The notes: generated by a model from the letters alone, not told the origin. A stretch of DNA of 64,000 nucleotides from Cyanobacterium sp. HL-69 (GCA_002813895.1 CP024912.1:1860001-1924000), one strand, 5' to 3'. Numbered from the stretch's first letter, positions 26,911-36,309 are shown. Numbers and translations are program-made.

Positions 26911-27268
26911 TTTTTTCTCCCAACAAATATTTTAATTTTTAACTATTAAAGAGTTATATTTTATTTTAATCTTGATCCTGACTGGCTCGTCAACATCATT
27001 AAGACTAATTATTTCATACTTTCCCTCGGGTTAAGTTTACCCTGTGGGTGCTGTGTCACAAAACCTAAGTGCGATTTCCAAGGGATCTGCTAAATTATCC
27101 CAAAAAATAGACTTAAAAAACAGATTTCGGGAAAACACTACAAATAACTTTCCCTAGGAAAACTATTTCTAGCTATACAATAGGAATCATAAACAGCGAG
27201 ACTATTATCTTATTTCTACACCTAGATTGATAAGAAAAGTATCAAATCTTTACATATTTTCTAATTTT
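26911..27268. other. divergent promoter region between apcF and the third Deg gene
   Basis: 358 bases between divergent starts. TATACAATAGG near 27174 resembles a -10 box for the protease gene. A palindrome TTTCCCTAGGAAAA lies near 27152. No gene seen. Confidence 0.45.
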
Positions 27269-28402
27269 ATGGCTATTGTTTCTTTACTCAAAAAATTAAT
27301 TTCTACCCTAGCTTTATCCTTGATAGTAAGTTGGGGATTGTTTGTTTATCCTTCTATGGCTTTGCCCACAGACATCAGCGCTGATAGCTTTGTGGCTCAG
27401 GCGGTAGAAAAAACAGGGGATGCGGTGGTACGCATCGACACGGAAAAGGTGGTTAGTGGTGGTTTTGGTTTTGCTCCTTTTATGGATGATCCCATGTTAA
27501 GCCCGTTTTTTGGTAATGGTTTGTCAGGAAGAATGCCCCAAGAAAGAAAGGTGGCAGGGCAAGGTTCAGGATTTATCGTGGATAGTTCAGGTATTATTTT
27601 GACTAATGCCCATGTGGTCAGTGATGCGGATAAGGTGACTATTACTCTTAAGGATGGACGCAAGTTTTCTGGGGAGGTGACAGGGACGGATCAAATTACT
27701 GATTTGGCTGTGTTAAAGGTGGATTCTCAGGGAGAACTTTTACCCGCTGCGGTGTTGGGGGATTCTGGAGCCGTAAAGGTGGGGGACTGGGCGATCGCCG
27801 TTGGCAACCCCGTAGGCTTAGACAATACGGTAACTCTGGGCATTATTAGCACCCTTCATCGCTCTTCTTCGGAGGTGGGTATTTCTGATAAAAGAATCGA
27901 CTTTTTACAAACCGATGCAGCCATTAATCCTGGTAACTCAGGAGGCCCTTTGTTAAATGCTCAAGGGGAAGTAATCGGCATTAATACCGCCATCCGTGCT
28001 GATGCCATGGGAATCGGTTTTGCCATCCCCATCAACAAAGCTAAGGAAATTCAAACTACCCTTGCCATGGGGGGAGAAGTACCCCATCCCTACGTGGGTA
28101 TTCAGATGGTCAATGTTACCCCTGATTTGGCTCGAGAAAATAATGATAATCCTAATTCTGCTTTTATGATTCCTGAAGTAGAGGGGATTTTGGTAGTGCA
28201 GGTATTGTCTAATACTCCTGCATCGGAAGCAGGAATTCGTCGGGGAGATGTGGTGGTAAAAGTTAATAATAGCCCCATTGGTGATGCGGCGGAGCTTCAA
28301 AATTTGGTAGAAAAAACTGGGGTTGATAAAAATATCCGTTTTTCTGTGGTTAGGGGCGATCGCACTTTAGATCTTAATCTTAAAACTGCACAGTTGAGAT
28401 AA
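27269..28402 (+). CDS. Deg/HtrA-family serine protease with PDZ domain (third of three)
   Basis: 377 aa from ATG 27269, chosen over an upstream TTG at 27227 because it places a clean signal peptide (LISTLALSLIVSWGLFVYPSMA) at the start, cleaved after about residue 31. Catalytic triad His115 (TNAHVV), Asp145 (ITDLAV), Ser224 (NPGNSGGPL). One PDZ at about 275-370 (GILVVQVLSNTPASEAGIRRGDVVVKV). Probably fully exported, unlike the other two paralogues whose N-termini look more like anchors. It is divergent from apcF. Confidence 0.92.
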   Translation: MAIVSLLKKLISTLALSLIVSWGLFVYPSMALPTDISADSFVAQAVEKTGDAVVRIDTEKVVSGGFGFAPFMDDPMLSPFFGNGLSGRMPQERKVAGQGSGFIVDSSGIILTNAHVVSDADKVTITLKDGRKFSGEVTGTDQITDLAVLKVDSQGELLPAAVLGDSGAVKVGDWAIAVGNPVGLDNTVTLGIISTLHRSSSEVGISDKRIDFLQTDAAINPGNSGGPLLNAQGEVIGINTAIRADAMGIGFAIPINKAKEIQTTLAMGGEVPHPYVGIQMVNVTPDLARENNDNPNSAFMIPEVEGILVVQVLSNTPASEAGIRRGDVVVKVNNSPIGDAAELQNLVEKTGVDKNIRFSVVRGDRTLDLNLKTAQLR

Positions 28403-28437
28403 TTAAAGGTTGTGGAAAAAGCGTAGTCGTGAAGGTG

Positions 28438-28472
28438 GGGAATAGGGAACAGGGAATGGGGAATAGGCAATT
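28438..28472. repeat. tandem heptamer repeat (five units)
   Basis: Units GGGAATA, GGGAACA, GGGAATG, GGGAATA, GGCAATT in direct succession, between the third Deg gene and the dipeptidase gene. STRR-like. Confidence 0.75.
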
Positions 28473-28535
28473 AATAAATAATTAAGTTTGATTTTCTCAT
28501 CTCCCTATCTTTTATAACTAATTTATTATTAAGCC

Positions 28536-29246
28536 ATGGAAAAACCTTATCAAAAAATACCGATTCAAGAGTGTGGAGAGGCATTAATTGCAATTCCTGA
28601 AGATTTATTTCTGATGGAAAGTCCTCCTCCCTACCAAAAACTGGGGGCTGATTATGGGGGTAAGTCTCCCTATTATTTGCGCCAAACTGTTGTTGATGGT
28701 TTAATTGTTGCCCAAGAAAAATTACAACAGCTTAAGCCCCAATGGCGATTAAAAATTTTTGATGCTTATCGCCCCATATCAGTACAGCAGTTTATGGTGG
28801 ATTACACTTTTGAACAGGTTTGCGAGATGAAGGGTTTAAACCAACATCAGTTAAATTCTGCCCAAGAAAAAGAGGTTTATGAGGAAGTATATAAAATTTG
28901 GGCGATTCCTAGCCATAATCCTCTCACTCCTCCTCCCCATAGTACGGGGGCTGCGGTAGATTTAACTTTATTGGATGAACAGGGGCAAGAGGTTGATATG
29001 GGAGGGGAAATTGATGAGTTGTCGGGGCGATCGCACCCTAACTATTATCAAGATAGTTCAAACTCCCTCGAACAAGAGTATCACCACCATCGACAAATAC
29101 TTTTACAAGCTATGGAGGAGGGCGGTTTTCTTCGTCATCCTGGGGAGTGGTGGCACTTTTCCCAAGGCGATCAAATGTGGGCATGGTTACAAAATTCGGT
29201 TAATCCTTCCCTGAGTGCGATCGCAAAATATGGCAGTGTGGAGTAG
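28536..29246 (+). CDS. D-alanyl-D-alanine dipeptidase, VanX/DdpX type
   Basis: 236-aa zinc dipeptidase of family M15D that splits D-Ala-D-Ala and is probably used in peptidoglycan turnover. The metal-binding motif HxxGxAxD is present as PPHSTGAAVDLTLLD, and the catalytic Glu and last His in GEWWHFS. The substrate-binding arginine is likely in IFDAYRPISVQQF. No signal peptide, so cytoplasmic. Vancomycin-resistance partners (VanH, VanA) are absent, so a housekeeping role is more likely than resistance. Confidence 0.88.
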   Translation: MEKPYQKIPIQECGEALIAIPEDLFLMESPPPYQKLGADYGGKSPYYLRQTVVDGLIVAQEKLQQLKPQWRLKIFDAYRPISVQQFMVDYTFEQVCEMKGLNQHQLNSAQEKEVYEEVYKIWAIPSHNPLTPPPHSTGAAVDLTLLDEQGQEVDMGGEIDELSGRSHPNYYQDSSNSLEQEYHHHRQILLQAMEEGGFLRHPGEWWHFSQGDQMWAWLQNSVNPSLSAIAKYGSVE

Positions 29247-29293
29247 GAAATCATTCAAACCTCTTGCGGATAAGTCTCTCACAGATAAATCAA

Positions 29294-29896
29294 TTAGAAA
29301 CTATCAAAACTAACCACTTCAGAGAAATCTAACTGTCCGGCGCGAGGATTTGCCCCTTGAGTAGCCTTTCCAACCACAATCATAAAAGAAAGAATATAAT
29401 CTTCGGGTAGGTTAATAATTTCTGCTACCTTCGTAGGGTCAAAACCAATCATAGGACAGGTATCATAACCCATTGCCTTCGCTGCTAACATGATATTTTG
29501 TCCAGCCATTCCAGAAGAACGCATCACCTCATCCCTTTGCAACTGAGGTTTATCATTATAAAAACCACCAATCATAGGCACAATCTGGTTTTGTACAGCC
29601 TCAGGGGTATTACGCCAATATCTCTGAGGATCTTTTTCAGAAGCCTTTAAATCTCCGCAAATGACAACCACAATGGAAGCATCACTAACTTGAGCTTGAT
29701 TGAAAGAAACAGCTTTTAATTTGTCCTTAATTTCTTGATCTTTAACAACTACAAAACGCCAATTTTGCATATTAAAGGAGGTAGGAGAAAGCAAAGCCTG
29801 TTCCATTAGGGTATTGATTTCAGAGTCAGTCATTTTATGATTAGGATCATATTTTTTGATCGATCTTCTTTCCCTGATAGCTGTTAAAGTATCCAT
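29294..29896 (-). CDS. nitroreductase-family flavoprotein
   Basis: 200 aa from the internal ATG at 29896 (MDTLTAIRERRSIKKYDPN), which matches where family members start. An earlier ATG at 29932 would add 12 polar residues. FMN-binding sites are RERRSIKKY at the start, LSPTSFNMQNWRFVVVKD and the GQNIMLAAKAMGYDTCPMIGFDP segment. Probably an NAD(P)H-dependent oxidoreductase with broad substrates. Single gene with no operon partner. Confidence 0.85.
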   Translation of the reverse strand: MDTLTAIRERRSIKKYDPNHKMTDSEINTLMEQALLSPTSFNMQNWRFVVVKDQEIKDKLKAVSFNQAQVSDASIVVVICGDLKASEKDPQRYWRNTPEAVQNQIVPMIGGFYNDKPQLQRDEVMRSSGMAGQNIMLAAKAMGYDTCPMIGFDPTKVAEIINLPEDYILSFMIVVGKATQGANPRAGQLDFSEVVSFDSF

Positions 29897-30140
29897 AAAA
29901 TATTTTTTAGTTGATGATTTACTACTTAACATTACTTAATATAGCAAGTTATTCGATGGATAATTAAAAATAAAAAATTGAAAAGTAAGGCTAGGAACAG
30001 TAAATTAAGAATGGATGTAAGTTTATTGGAGTATGATTTAATCTCATAAACACCCAAGGAAATATATTTTTTTCATATTTTGATTTAGCTTTTCTATTCC
30101 TGTCAATTTTTTCATATTCACTAATTATCAATTATTCATC

Positions 30141-31547
30141 ATGGGTTGGTTAACTAAAACTTCTCTCACTGTCGCTTTTTTGTTTTTGCCTGAAATTGTC
30201 TCTCCTATGGTTAAAGATAGTTTCTGTGGTTTAAGGGCGATCGCAAATCAGGCTAGTAATTTCGGTAACCGTGGCAATAACGGCGTAACAGGGGCAGATG
30301 GCTCAAACGGCAGAAATAGCGAGAGCATTACTATTTTTGCTGACGGCTCACCCCTAAACCTTAATTTAGCAGGACAAAACGGCACCACAGGGCAAAGTGG
30401 CACCAATGGCACTAGGGCATTATGCGAAAGCCAACCTAATAACCCCAGTCAAAACCTACAGGGTGCTAGGGGAGGCGATGGTGGAGATGGCGGTAATGGG
30501 GGCGATGGCGGTAACGGTGGAAATCTTACTATTTATGCTACCAATCGAGAAGATTTGAGACAGATTTCGGTAAATGCGTCCTCTGGGCAAGGGGGAGACG
30601 GCGGAGACGGTGGCCGTGGGGGGGATGGTTGCCAGTGTAGTCAATCATTTTGGACGGTGGAAAGTTGTACAGGTACTCCAGGGACTCCTAGTTATAGCTG
30701 TGGAACTCAAGAATTTCGTTGTACCAATGGTAATACGGGGCAAAATGGTCGCTCTGGGAGGGCTGGAAGGACTGGAAATCAGGGTAGTTTGACCTTGATT
30801 AATAGTAGTACCCCTTTACCTCCTGATCGTCTAAGTGCCTCTGTAACCATGGCAGAATTGAAGGATAGAGGTTTTAGTTTATCAAAAAATATTTGGGAAA
30901 ATCGTACAGGGGCAGGAAATTTATTTGCTTCTGGTTCTATAATTGCTGATCAATATTTGGAATTGGTGGAGAGGGTAGAAAATTCCGTGGTAATGATTTG
31001 GAATGCCCCCCAACCTTTTGAGGATTTTGGCGATCGCACTGTAACCTTAAATTTACAAGATGATCGTACTGTAAATATAAATTTTCCTGATGACATCTGG
31101 TTACAAACCAATATAGTACCAAAAAATCAAGTCACAGAAGTATTTGTTTTCAATGCCATCCGAGCTAGTGAAAGCACCAGACTAGCAAGTGAAGGTATTT
31201 CAGGATTGGGATTAGGAGTACAAATGGAAATAGTTGACCAAGCCCAAATTTCCGACATCATGAACACCAGCTTTAAAATTAGGTACAGTACATCTTCATC
31301 TTCTCGCAATATAAACCCGAGACAAAGAAGCGATTATACCCTGCGCTACGAAGGAGAAATACCAGCACAATTTGTTAATTATCAGAACAACCGATTTATT
31401 GTTAATATTGGTGAATTAGATATTGATCCTCGTCACCTACAGGCCGACAGTTCCATTCAAATTGAACTAGAAATTACCCGCACCTTTGGGGAAAATCAGT
31501 CAACCCAAACCATTACCGAAAGAAGAGTCCTCGGCCCATTTCGCTAA
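30141..31547 (+). CDS. exported glycine-rich, collagen-like repeat protein
   Basis: 468 aa. A signal peptide (about 1-20) leads to a region of about residues 38-220 rich in Gly, Asn and Asp: GADGSNGRNSE, GQNGTTGQSGTNGT, GGDGGDGGNGGDGGNGGN and GQGGDGGDGGRGGDG. GXX periodicity holds only in short stretches. A cysteine cluster (CQCSQSFW, ESCTG, SYSCG, EFRC) lies in between. The C-terminal half (about 230-468) is a beta-rich domain without glycine repeats, whose family I do not recognise. Probably a surface or sheath protein. Its 3' end overlaps mobA by 48 bases on the opposite strand. Confidence 0.7.
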   Translation: MGWLTKTSLTVAFLFLPEIVSPMVKDSFCGLRAIANQASNFGNRGNNGVTGADGSNGRNSESITIFADGSPLNLNLAGQNGTTGQSGTNGTRALCESQPNNPSQNLQGARGGDGGDGGNGGDGGNGGNLTIYATNREDLRQISVNASSGQGGDGGDGGRGGDGCQCSQSFWTVESCTGTPGTPSYSCGTQEFRCTNGNTGQNGRSGRAGRTGNQGSLTLINSSTPLPPDRLSASVTMAELKDRGFSLSKNIWENRTGAGNLFASGSIIADQYLELVERVENSVVMIWNAPQPFEDFGDRTVTLNLQDDRTVNINFPDDIWLQTNIVPKNQVTEVFVFNAIRASESTRLASEGISGLGLGVQMEIVDQAQISDIMNTSFKIRYSTSSSSRNINPRQRSDYTLRYEGEIPAQFVNYQNNRFIVNIGELDIDPRHLQADSSIQIELEITRTFGENQSTQTITERRVLGPFR

Positions 31548-32099
31548 ATCATCGGGAGTGTTGCAATTATATAAAACCCTCTTATCTTTAACCATAAGGG
31601 GGCTTACTTTTTCTTGTTTTAACCATCTCTGAAATGACTTATTTCCCTGATTAATTGATTTTTGTAAGGATAGAAGACAACCACGGCGGTAAAAACCACA
31701 TAAACACTCCCACCCTTTTTCATGGGATGGTAACAGGGCAATAGTTTCGGGTGACAGGGAGGATAATCGTTTTAACCATGATTTTATTTCTTGACTATGG
31801 AGGTAAATTAAATCACAGGGTAATAGTAAAACCCATTCAGTTTTGATAAAAGATAATCCATGGCAAAAAGCCACAAAAGGCCCTTGGTAGGGGTAAGGTT
31901 CAATGATAAATTGAGTAGTATTAGGCAAGATAGACTGATATGGATGTTCTGAGGAAGTAATTATAAATACTTGATTACTTAATTCTGTAGCGATTTGGTA
32001 AGTTTTGGTCAATAAATATTGTCTATCAATTTTAATTAAAGCCTTATCGAAGCCCATGCGAGAACTTTTACCCCCTGCTAAAATTAACACGGAAATCAT
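31500..32099 (-). CDS. mobA: molybdenum cofactor guanylyltransferase
   Basis: 199 aa. Transfers GMP to molybdopterin to form the bis-guanine dinucleotide cofactor (for nitrate reductase, for example). The nucleotide-binding start LILAGGKSSRMGFDKALI is diagnostic; WVLLLPCDLIYL has the metal-binding Asp of the GT-A fold, and GFYRRGCLLSLQKSINQGNKSF fits the family. It pairs functionally with modA/modB at the left edge. Its end overlaps the convergent glycine-rich protein gene. Confidence 0.9.
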   Translation of the reverse strand: MISVLILAGGKSSRMGFDKALIKIDRQYLLTKTYQIATELSNQVFIITSSEHPYQSILPNTTQFIIEPYPYQGPFVAFCHGLSFIKTEWVLLLPCDLIYLHSQEIKSWLKRLSSLSPETIALLPSHEKGWECLCGFYRRGCLLSLQKSINQGNKSFQRWLKQEKVSPLMVKDKRVLYNCNTPDDLAKWAEDSSFGNGLG

Positions 32100-32170
32100 A
32101 TTATTTAAAATCTTTGCTACAAATAAATTAAAGTTTAATTATTAATTATCCACTCTTAATTAATAAAAAT

Positions 32171-32626
32171 ATGGCTAGTAGGATTAGGATTGACCAAAAT
32201 AAAGCATCTTTCGTGCAGAGTCTAATTTTCAATAGTGATAACCCAGAGGGGATATTTGAAACCTATGCGGATATTGTGGCATTTGCGGCGGCGGTGGGTA
32301 AAAAATATGATTATCGTTCACCCCTTGAACATATAGCCCAAGAGCCTTCCCCTATTAGTTACGATGTTTTTATGTCCCGTGGTTATGATTTATTAATTAA
32401 TGTTTTGGCAATCACCACCATGGGTAATTTAGATGTATTTTCGGAGCATGGGGGGCATGAGGATAAGATAAATATTTTTGAACAATATGCCAATGGTGGT
32501 TTATCTTATTTACAAGAACAGTTAACCGGGGCGATCGATTATCAGGAAAGACTTTTGTTACTTTTGAATAAAGAAAGACACAATACCAATTCTACCCAAG
32601 AGTTTGATTTAAGTCGTTTTTTGTAA
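32171..32626 (+). CDS. Dnd-associated protein 4 (DNA phosphorothioation-linked), orphan
   Basis: 151 aa. The N-terminus RIRIDQNKASFVQSLI, the FETYADIVAFAAAVGKKYDYR segment, the RGYDLLINVLAI motif and EQYANGGLSYLQEQL...YQERLLLLLNKER resemble the family called DNA phosphorothioation-associated protein 4. That family usually accompanies dndBCDE phosphorothioation or related defence islands. This is from memory of the family, not a search. Here there is no dnd gene beside it: the neighbours are mobA and ntcA. It may be a relic of a lost cluster or act alone. Confidence 0.65.
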   Translation: MASRIRIDQNKASFVQSLIFNSDNPEGIFETYADIVAFAAAVGKKYDYRSPLEHIAQEPSPISYDVFMSRGYDLLINVLAITTMGNLDVFSEHGGHEDKINIFEQYANGGLSYLQEQLTGAIDYQERLLLLLNKERHNTNSTQEFDLSRFL

Positions 32627-32633
32627 CATTCCT

Positions 32634-33311
32634 TTAGGCGAATTGTTGGCTGAGGGCAACGGGATTATGGACGGTGATTTTCTTCTTGGTAATGGAAATC
32701 ATGCCATCTTGGCGGAGTTCCCCTAATAGTCGGGTAACGGTTACACGGGTTGAACCGATCGCCTCTGCGATCGCCTGATGGGACAGTTTTAAATCAATAG
32801 TAATACCATTTAGGCTAGGAATACCAAAATCACGACAGAGAATCAAAAGAAAACTGACCAAACGAGAAGCCATATCACGGTGGGCAAGGGTTTCGATCAT
32901 CATTTCCGTTTGCAAAATACGGGAAGATAAACCCTGTAACATCAGACGAGATAACTCAGGATTTTCCTTTAAAGAACGTTGGAAATGCTCAATGGGAGCG
33001 GATAATAATTCCACAGGAGTAAAAGCTACAGCATGATAAAAGCGATCGCTCTTTTGCCCCGTAATCAAAGATAAAACCCCAAAAACACTATTTTCCCTCA
33101 AAAGAGCCACAGTAATCTCCTCTCCAGCCTCATAGAGACGAGATAATTTCACCGCCCCCTTCACTAAAAAATAGACCCTTTCCGCAGGATCTCCAGGAAA
33201 AAAAATAGTCTTACCCCGTTCAAACTTTTCCATCACAGGGGTGTACATTCCCCCTCCTATTTGACGAAATACCGAGGCGAGGGGTTGCTCTTGAGTAGGT
33301 ATTGGTTGCAT
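32634..33311 (-). CDS. ntcA: global nitrogen regulator NtcA
   Basis: 225-aa CRP-family activator of nitrogen-assimilation genes in cyanobacteria, controlled by 2-oxoglutarate and PipX. The cNMP-like effector domain (about 1-130) includes [26 protein letters not shown] dimer helix and a winged-HTH ([28 protein letters not shown], about 175-205) follow, with the recognition helix identical to classical NtcA. Typical start [19 protein letters not shown]. I found no clear GTA-N8-TAC self-regulating site upstream. Confidence 0.96.
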   Translation of the reverse strand: MQPIPTQEQPLASVFRQIGGGMYTPVMEKFERGKTIFFPGDPAERVYFLVKGAVKLSRLYEAGEEITVALLRENSVFGVLSLITGQKSDRFYHAVAFTPVELLSAPIEHFQRSLKENPELSRLMLQGLSSRILQTEMMIETLAHRDMASRLVSFLLILCRDFGIPSLNGITIDLKLSHQAIAEAIGSTRVTVTRLLGELRQDGMISITKKKITVHNPVALSQQFA

Positions 33312-33457
33312 AGACAGTAGTTAATATTTAATAATTGATCGTGCGAATGACGCTTTCTATAAGAAAATAGCTTAAGTGTAAACTAGATAACCATTTTATC
33401 GTTTAATCGCTTTAACAGACCATTGTCTTTTATTTCAACCAATAAAATTTATTAATT

Positions 33458-34243
33458 ATGTTAGATCTAACAGGAAAAAACGCCCTCATTACAGGTATTG
33501 CCAACAATCGCTCCATTGCATGGGGTATTGCTCAACAATTACACAAAGCAGGGGCAAACATCGGCGTTACCTACTTACCTGATGAAAAAGGACGTTTTCA
33601 AAAAAAAGTAGGAGAATTAGTAGAACCCCTTAATCCCAGTGTTTTCCTACCTTGTAACGTCCAAGATGACGCTCAAATTGAAGAAACTTTTAACGCAATC
33701 AAAGAGAAATGGGGCAAAATTGACATTCTCATTCACTGTTTAGCCTTCGCCCAAAAAGATGACTTAACGGGTGATTTTAGCAACACCTCCAGAGATGGTT
33801 TTAAAACTGCCCTTGATATTAGTGCTTACTCCCTAACCAGTCTGGCCCAAGCCGCCAAGCCATTATTAACTGATGGGGCAAGTATTGTCACCCTAACCTA
33901 TCTTGGTGGTGTGAAAGTAATCCCTAATTATAATGTGATGGGTATTGCCAAGTCTGCCCTAGAAATGAGTGTGCGTTATTTAGCTGCCGAATTAGGTTCC
34001 CAAAATGTGAGAGTTAATGCTATTTCCGCTGGGCCTATTCGTACCCTTGCATCTTCTGCGGTAGGAGGTATCCTCGATATGATTCACCATGTAGAAGCCA
34101 CTGCCCCCCTTAAGCGCACTGTTACCCAAACGGAGGTAGGTAATGCGGCCGCTTTCCTTTGTAGTGATTTATCCAGTGGTATTACTGGGCAAGTTATCTA
34201 TGTGGATGCTGGTTATGAAATTATGGGTATGAGTCAAGGGTAA
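33458..34243 (+). CDS. fabI: enoyl-ACP reductase
   Basis: 261-aa NADH-dependent enoyl-acyl carrier protein reductase, last step of fatty acid elongation. N-terminal NAD motif ITGIANNRSIAWGIAQQ in the FabI form; the Tyr-x6-Lys active site in PNYNVMGIAKSALEMSVRYLAAELG; C-terminal GQVIYVDAGYEIMG. Divergent from ntcA with a 146-base promoter region between them. Confidence 0.95.
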   Translation: MLDLTGKNALITGIANNRSIAWGIAQQLHKAGANIGVTYLPDEKGRFQKKVGELVEPLNPSVFLPCNVQDDAQIEETFNAIKEKWGKIDILIHCLAFAQKDDLTGDFSNTSRDGFKTALDISAYSLTSLAQAAKPLLTDGASIVTLTYLGGVKVIPNYNVMGIAKSALEMSVRYLAAELGSQNVRVNAISAGPIRTLASSAVGGILDMIHHVEATAPLKRTVTQTEVGNAAAFLCSDLSSGITGQVIYVDAGYEIMGMSQG

Positions 34244-34461
34244 GTCTTTTTATTCTTAATTCTTGTTGGTAACTGTCCCTCTTCCTTTTGGGTGGGGGGC
34301 TTTTTTTATCGAAAAAATTGGGTCAAAATTTTAGTTAAATTAACTGCAGTGCATGGTTTTGGGATTGCTTTTTGTTGCATGACGGCACAAAAAAGAAAAA
34401 GACAAGTCACAATGGAAGGGTAGAAATATTTTATTGCGGTATTTTTTTCGGAGGCAGATTG

Positions 34462-35004
34462 ATGAATAATGTTCCCACCAGTTATCTATTTTGGTTATTT
34501 TGGTTAGCTGGTTTTGCTGGAATACATCGTATTTATAATAAAAAGTACGTCAGTGGACTATTTTGGCTATGTACTTTTGGGGTTTTTGGCATCGGACAAA
34601 TATTAGATCTCTTTTTGATGTCTGATATGGTGGAGGAGCATAATTGGAAAATGCAAAGAAGATTAGGGATGAGTCCTGAAGAAAAATATTTGGCAGGGGG
34701 ATTTCACGCACCTAATCAAATTTATACTCCTTCGGTGCATCCTCCCGTGATGGAGGTTAATTTACAAAAACCATTGCAGGACAAGAATAAACCTCTATCT
34801 AATGAGGAGATTATGGTTAAGTTAGCGCAGACGGCTAGTAATCATAATGGTAGGTTGTCGGTGACTAGGGCGGTGGTTGATACGGGTTTAACTTTTGAGC
34901 AGGTGGAAAGGGGTTTACAGATAATGGCGGAAAAGGGTTATGTGGTTATTAATAATGATCCTGTAAAGGGTCATATTGTTTATGATTTTATGGATATTTG
35001 TTAG
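34462..35004 (+). CDS. TM2-domain membrane protein
   Basis: 180 aa from ATG 34462, preferred because GGAGG lies nine bases before it; an upstream TTG at 34372 would add 30 unlikely residues. Two membrane helices at about residues 6-55 with the TM2 signature FAGIHRIYNKKYVSGLFWLC and GIGQILDLFLMSDMV. A charged linker and a small C-terminal winged-helix-like domain (LSVTRAVVDTGLTFEQVERGLQIMAEKGYV) follow. The stop codon is shared with the convergent gene (TTAG at 35001-35004). Role unknown. Confidence 0.82.
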   Translation: MNNVPTSYLFWLFWLAGFAGIHRIYNKKYVSGLFWLCTFGVFGIGQILDLFLMSDMVEEHNWKMQRRLGMSPEEKYLAGGFHAPNQIYTPSVHPPVMEVNLQKPLQDKNKPLSNEEIMVKLAQTASNHNGRLSVTRAVVDTGLTFEQVERGLQIMAEKGYVVINNDPVKGHIVYDFMDIC

Positions 35005-36062
35005 GTATCTCCATTAAGGTTAAATACTTTTCCGTTCATTAATACTCTGGTGATACCTTTGGATTTGAGACAGGATGCTGTTTTTTCGATGATTCTGGTA
35101 TCGGGCAGTTTGATTACTTTGCCACGACGATCGCAAAATCTTTTGGCTACTCGATGATTTTCAAAAATCGGTAGGGTTTTTTGATTACTTTCCTCTTGGG
35201 GGATGTTTCCAAGTTCGGCAAAATCTTTGAGAGGACGTGTCATTAGTTCAGCGGTGCGATCGATGGCTAAATAACAGTTACGATTAAATTTAGCTTGGGA
35301 AAGAGGTCTTACAACCAATTCTTGAATGTCGATTTGTATTTCTTTATTATCATCTTCGTCATCAAAATCATCATCATCATCTTCGTCATCGTCTTCATCT
35401 TCAACTATTTCTTCCCCAAACATTTCTTTGACGGTGTTAACAGATTCTAAGTTTTTCTGATTTTCCTCGTCGTCGTCAATGTCTTCGTTTTCAGGTTCTG
35501 GGGGAGTAATATTAATGACTTTTTTACTTTTTAAAATTGGTCTTTCGACTTTTTCGGCAGGGGGATTTTCTGCCACAGGGGTAGGGGCTTCTTGAGGTAA
35601 ATTTTCCTCGGTGTCTTCTGATTCTTCGATGATTTCGGTGGCTGAATTTTTTACCACAGGGGTAGGGGTTTCCTGATGTAAATTTTCCTCGATGTCTTCT
35701 GATTCTTCTACTGTTTCGGTGGGAGGATTTTCGGCTACGGGGATAGAAATTTCTGGGGGTTTATTTTCTTCTGTTTGTTCTAATTCTTCTGTGATAGAGG
35801 GTTTAGATTTTTTGGGGGTTGGTTTTTCTGATGGCTCAGATTCAGATTGAGTTTTTTTCTTTTTGGAGTTGCTACGGGCAAGGCGCTTTTGTTGAATTAG
35901 GGAGTCATATTCTTCTTGAGAAAGACTCATTTTTAGGAAACGGCTAACAGTAGAATTACTTACCCCATAGCGATCTGCAAGGGTGGATGATGTTGCATCT
36001 GTGCTACGATATAAATCTAATATCTCTGTGCGATCGCCTTCAGATAGTTTTCTGGGACTCAT
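35001..36062 (-). CDS. acidic protein with N-terminal HTH, unknown function
   Basis: 353 aa. A transposase-like helix-turn-helix opens it (GDRTEILDLYRSTDATSSTLADRYGVSNSTVSRFLK, about 8-45). A low-complexity middle follows: a lysine/serine stretch, then imperfect tandem units of about 31 residues built on EESEDxEENLxQExPTPVxxN (about residues 100-170), then an acid run DEDDDEDDDDDFDDEDD near 225. A folded C-terminal domain (about 245-353) holds LAIDRTAELMTRPLKDFAELG and VAKRFCDRRGKVIKLPDTRIIEKT. It is probably a conserved cyanobacterial DNA-binding protein with unknown targets. Confidence 0.7.
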   Translation of the reverse strand: MSPRKLSEGDRTEILDLYRSTDATSSTLADRYGVSNSTVSRFLKMSLSQEEYDSLIQQKRLARSNSKKKKTQSESEPSEKPTPKKSKPSITEELEQTEENKPPEISIPVAENPPTETVEESEDIEENLHQETPTPVVKNSATEIIEESEDTEENLPQEAPTPVAENPPAEKVERPILKSKKVINITPPEPENEDIDDDEENQKNLESVNTVKEMFGEEIVEDEDDDEDDDDDFDDEDDNKEIQIDIQELVVRPLSQAKFNRNCYLAIDRTAELMTRPLKDFAELGNIPQEESNQKTLPIFENHRVAKRFCDRRGKVIKLPDTRIIEKTASCLKSKGITRVLMNGKVFNLNGDT

Positions 36063-36309
36063 AATGCCAACCCTAGGTATTTTCTAAAACTTACTCTAAT
36101 TCACTGCCTTTAATAATTTGACCTATCAATGGCTAGTTTGTCAAGAATAGCTGATTTTTGCTGTTAATAGTGATCAATTTGAGATAACTTTTTCATCAAT
36201 GACCTAAATAATTTCAATATTTTATCCATGACTATATTATATTTCTTGGGTCATAATTAGTTGTCTCCCTTTGGGGAGAAAAAATATATTCAAAAATAAG
36301 TCTTTCCTT

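Noticed and set aside
31500-31547. 48-base convergent overlap of mobA and the glycine-rich gene as a possible annotation error
   Set aside because: Both frames keep plausible ends and family-like lengths, so the overlap is kept as real, though either stop could be checked.
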